DNA of 7,350 bases, from contig QGUQ01000087.1 of NCBI GenBank assembly GCA_003242195.1, positions 1 through 7,350 on the forward strand. The letters are read 5' to 3'. Under the pieces are notes generated by a model that made no database searches, was not told where the DNA came from, and saw nothing but the letters and a program-made list of their open reading frames with translations. A program made the translations under genes and the position numbers. This DNA is from Bacillota bacterium (GTDB lineage: Bacteria > Bacillota > Sulfobacillia > Thermaerobacterales > Thermaerobacteraceae). Each line of letters opens with the position of its first letter. Within the stretch, counting starts at the first letter, position 1. This document shows, piece by piece, positions 6,116-7,350 of this stretch.

Positions 6116-6329
6116 TGTTACGGATGTTACGGAATCTGCCTAAAGGGGTGGCTGTGTGTTACGGCGGGCCGTTGGTAGTCGCTTGGCTGATGGTCCGTAA
6201 CATCGAAAAAGCTAGGCGCGACAAGGCTTTTTTCGTGTTACGGGAAAGCGCACGGTGGGCTGATGTTACGGACCGTGTTACGGATGTTACGGAGCATGTT
6301 ACGGACCCTGTGATGGCCTGTCCGTAACA
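6116..6329. repeat. Cluster of ten 9-bp repeats TGTTACGGA (iteron- or TRS-like)
   Basis: Direct copies start at 6116, 6125, 6157 (last base C), 6236 (last base G), 6264, 6276, 6285 and 6297. Inverted copies (TCCGTAACA) lie at 6194-6202 and 6321-6329. The first two are head to tail with no spacer. The four at 6264-6305 are spaced 12, 9 and 12 bp, forming two 21-bp units of the form repeat-N3-repeat (N3 = CCG, then GCA); a degenerate copy TGTGATGGC follows at 6309-6317. The 21-bp period puts equivalent sites two helical turns apart, which fits multimeric protein binding. The cluster sits between the translocase gene's 3' end and the DUF192 start. Candidate roles are the translocase recognition site of a clt locus, replication iterons, or an operator. 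Confidence 0.85.
6195..6243. repeat. Composite inverted repeat built on two opposed 9-bp repeats
   Basis: The inverted copy (6194-6202) and the direct copy (6236-6244) flank a second inverted repeat, CGAAAAAGC (6204-6212) with GCTTTTTTCG (6226-6235). Together they make about 17 base pairs with one single-base bulge on each side (T6203 and one T of the T run) and a 13-nt loop. The A/T runs make it resemble a bidirectional terminator, which could end the translocase transcript before the DUF192 gene. It could equally extrude as a cruciform at an origin. Confidence 0.6.
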
Positions 6330-6347
6330 CGCTGGCATATGCCAGCG
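6330..6347. repeat. Perfect 18-bp palindrome
   Basis: CGCTGGCATATGCCAGCG is fully self-complementary and directly abuts the last 9-bp repeat. The same arms recur at 6383-6402, which suggests a dimeric protein binding site rather than chance. Confidence 0.75.
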
Positions 6348-6382
6348 CTTTGCGTCGGCTTGGGAAGCGGGTCCTTTGTCAT

Positions 6383-6402
6383 GCGCTGGCGTTTGCCAGC
6401 GC
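6383..6402. repeat. 20-bp hairpin related to the 6330 palindrome
   Basis: GCGCTGGC (6383-6390) and GCCAGCGC (6395-6402) flank GTTT. It shares GCTGGC-N4-GCCAGC with the palindrome 53 bp away. It lies 2 bp after the translocase stop codon, but lacks a T run on the minus strand, so it is not a classic terminator. Confidence 0.75.
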
Positions 6403-6404
6403 GA

Positions 6405-7349
6405 TTATTCGTCGGTGGGAAGGCGGAAGGCAATCATGCGAACAAGTGTTTGGGAAGGCGTGCGGACAGGCTTCGTCCATCCGTCCTGGGCGTAACCATC
6501 AATCAACCCCATGTTTCCCCAGACATCGAGGAGGTCGGTGAGGCGGGTATTGGGGGCTACTTCGCGCAGGACGTTTTCGACGACTGACCGCCGTGCCGCT
6601 ACGAAGTTTTCCCGCCGGACGGCCAATCCCTGTGGTTCCAGCTCTTCTATCCGATCCAGCAACGCCCACAAGACCCTCTCCCAGAGGTCCCCCGGATCGT
6701 AGGTGTAGGCAGGGCCCCTCTCGTCATTAACCGGCTCTGATGCGGGGGGCGCTTGTTCACTCCTTCCTCCCCACCACTCCACCAGCCGCCGAATGGTGTC
6801 CTGCGTGACCAGCGGCGCCTGGGCACGAATGAGGTCCGGCTGGTTGGGGTCCAAAAGGAGCAAGTCGCCCCGCCCCTGCAACATCTCGGCTCCGCCGGTG
6901 TCCAGGACGATCTCGCTTTCCAGGCGGGAAGCGCACCGCAGGGCCACGCGGACGGGAAGGTTGGCCTTGACCGTCGTCGGCAGGGACTGCCGCGTGGGCC
7001 GTTGCGTGGTCAGGATCATGTGGACGCCCGCTGCCCGGCCCTTCTGGGCCAGGCGGGTCACCACGGCCTCGAACCGGCTCCGCATCTCCTTTTCTTCCTT
7101 CCCGGCCCCCTGCAGGAGCAGGTCCGCGAACTCGTCCACGATTAGCACGAGGTACGGCATTTCCGGACGGCCCGCCGCCCGCTGGGCGGCGTTGTAGGCC
7201 CCGATGTCCCTCTGGCCCGCCTGCTCCAGCATCGCGTAGCGGCGGTCCATTTCCTCGGCGGCATCCTCCATGGCAGCCAGGGCGTCAGGCAAGGACCGTA
7301 CCACGCCGCCGTCCAGGTGCGGCAATCCCTCAAACGGCGTGAATTCGAC
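6405..7349 (-). CDS. FtsK/SpoIIIE-family DNA translocase, C-terminal part (5' end outside window)
   Basis: The visible 314 residues open without a start codon (VEFTPFEGLPHLDGG...). They match the second half of the FtsK motor domain: MDRRYAMLEQAGQRDIGAYN, Walker B YLVLIVDEFADLL (D72-E73 of the visible part), the GVHMILTTQRPTRQSLPTTVKANLPVRVALR motif, SRLESEIVLDTGGAEMLQGRGDLLL. The Walker A motif must lie beyond the right edge. After about residue 218 the chromosomal FtsK gamma winged helix is not recognisable. Instead there is a different domain of about 95 residues (DLWERVLWALLDRIEELEP...NVLREVAPNTRLTDLLDVWGNMGLIDGY) of helix-rich, possibly winged-helix type. The family pumps double-stranded DNA through membranes using ATP. 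In an integrative element next to short repeats it is most likely the conjugative transfer pump (TraB-like) rather than the cell-division FtsK. Confidence 0.88.
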   Translation of the reverse strand, partial: VEFTPFEGLPHLDGGVVRSLPDALAAMEDAAEEMDRRYAMLEQAGQRDIGAYNAAQRAAGRPEMPYLVLIVDEFADLLLQGAGKEEKEMRSRFEAVVTRLAQKGRAAGVHMILTTQRPTRQSLPTTVKANLPVRVALRCASRLESEIVLDTGGAEMLQGRGDLLLLDPNQPDLIRAQAPLVTQDTIRRLVEWWGGRSEQAPPASEPVNDERGPAYTYDPGDLWERVLWALLDRIEELEPQGLAVRRENFVAARRSVVENVLREVAPNTRLTDLLDVWGNMGLIDGYAQDGWTKPVRTPSQTLVRMIAFRLPTDE

Positions 7350-7350
7350 C

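Noticed and set aside
6115..6327. 70-codon plus-strand frame over the 9-mers, encoding repeated VTD
   Set aside because: There is no ribosome binding site. The VTD repeats simply follow from the 9-mers being spaced by multiples of three, and inverted and out-of-frame copies show the selection is on DNA, not protein. A small protein cannot be fully excluded.
6116..6329. CRISPR array
   Set aside because: Repeats are only 9 bp, spacers are 0-30 bp and irregular, and copies occur in both orientations; no cas gene is near.

Overview
The window looks like the left end of an integrative mobile element sitting in the chromosome of a GC-rich bacterium. Strong GGGAGG-type ribosome binding sites, TTG/ATG starts, an encoded tRNA CCA end and the protein families present suggest a GC-rich member of the Firmicutes (a Thermaerobacter-, Symbiobacterium- or Sulfobacillus-like lineage). 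That placement is inference; no gene here is decisive for taxonomy.

Layout. Positions 1-740 are chromosomal flank: the C-terminal part of an EamA/DMT transporter, then a hairpin terminator that reads on the minus strand. At 746-780 lies only the 3' end of a tRNA gene (T-arm, acceptor strand, CCA; minus strand). This is the expected scar of a tRNA-targeting integrase and marks the element boundary. Inside it, on the minus strand and reading toward the boundary, come a 437-aa protein with an HUH/Y1-transposase-like C-terminal domain, a small excisionase-like HTH protein, and a tyrosine integrase. A gene-free, very GC-rich, hairpin-dense stretch (about 3731-4140) separates this operon from a divergent plus-strand pair: an XRE-HTH regulator with a LexA/S24-like domain and an ImmA/IrrE-type metallopeptidase. 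A minus-strand DUF192 gene overlaps the end of the peptidase gene tail to tail. Next is a 304-bp gene-free region (6101-6404) with ten copies of the 9-mer TGTTACGGA, a composite inverted repeat and two related palindromes. The window ends inside an FtsK/SpoIIIE-type DNA translocase gene (minus strand).

How it may work together. The order att - int - xis - Rep-like protein - regulator - short-repeat cluster - FtsK-like translocase matches the plan of actinomycete integrative and conjugative elements (AICEs, e.g. pSAM2). Those excise with Int/Xis, replicate with a Rep protein and transfer double-stranded DNA with one FtsK/TraB-like pump that recognises short repeats (TRS) in a cis locus (clt). 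Control by a repressor plus an ImmA-like protease resembles ICEBs1. The most notable candidates are the repeat cluster next to the translocase gene (a clt-like locus or an iteron origin), the structured block next to the Rep-like gene (an origin or a structured RNA), and the Rep-like protein itself, whose HUH motif appears to be HUQ.
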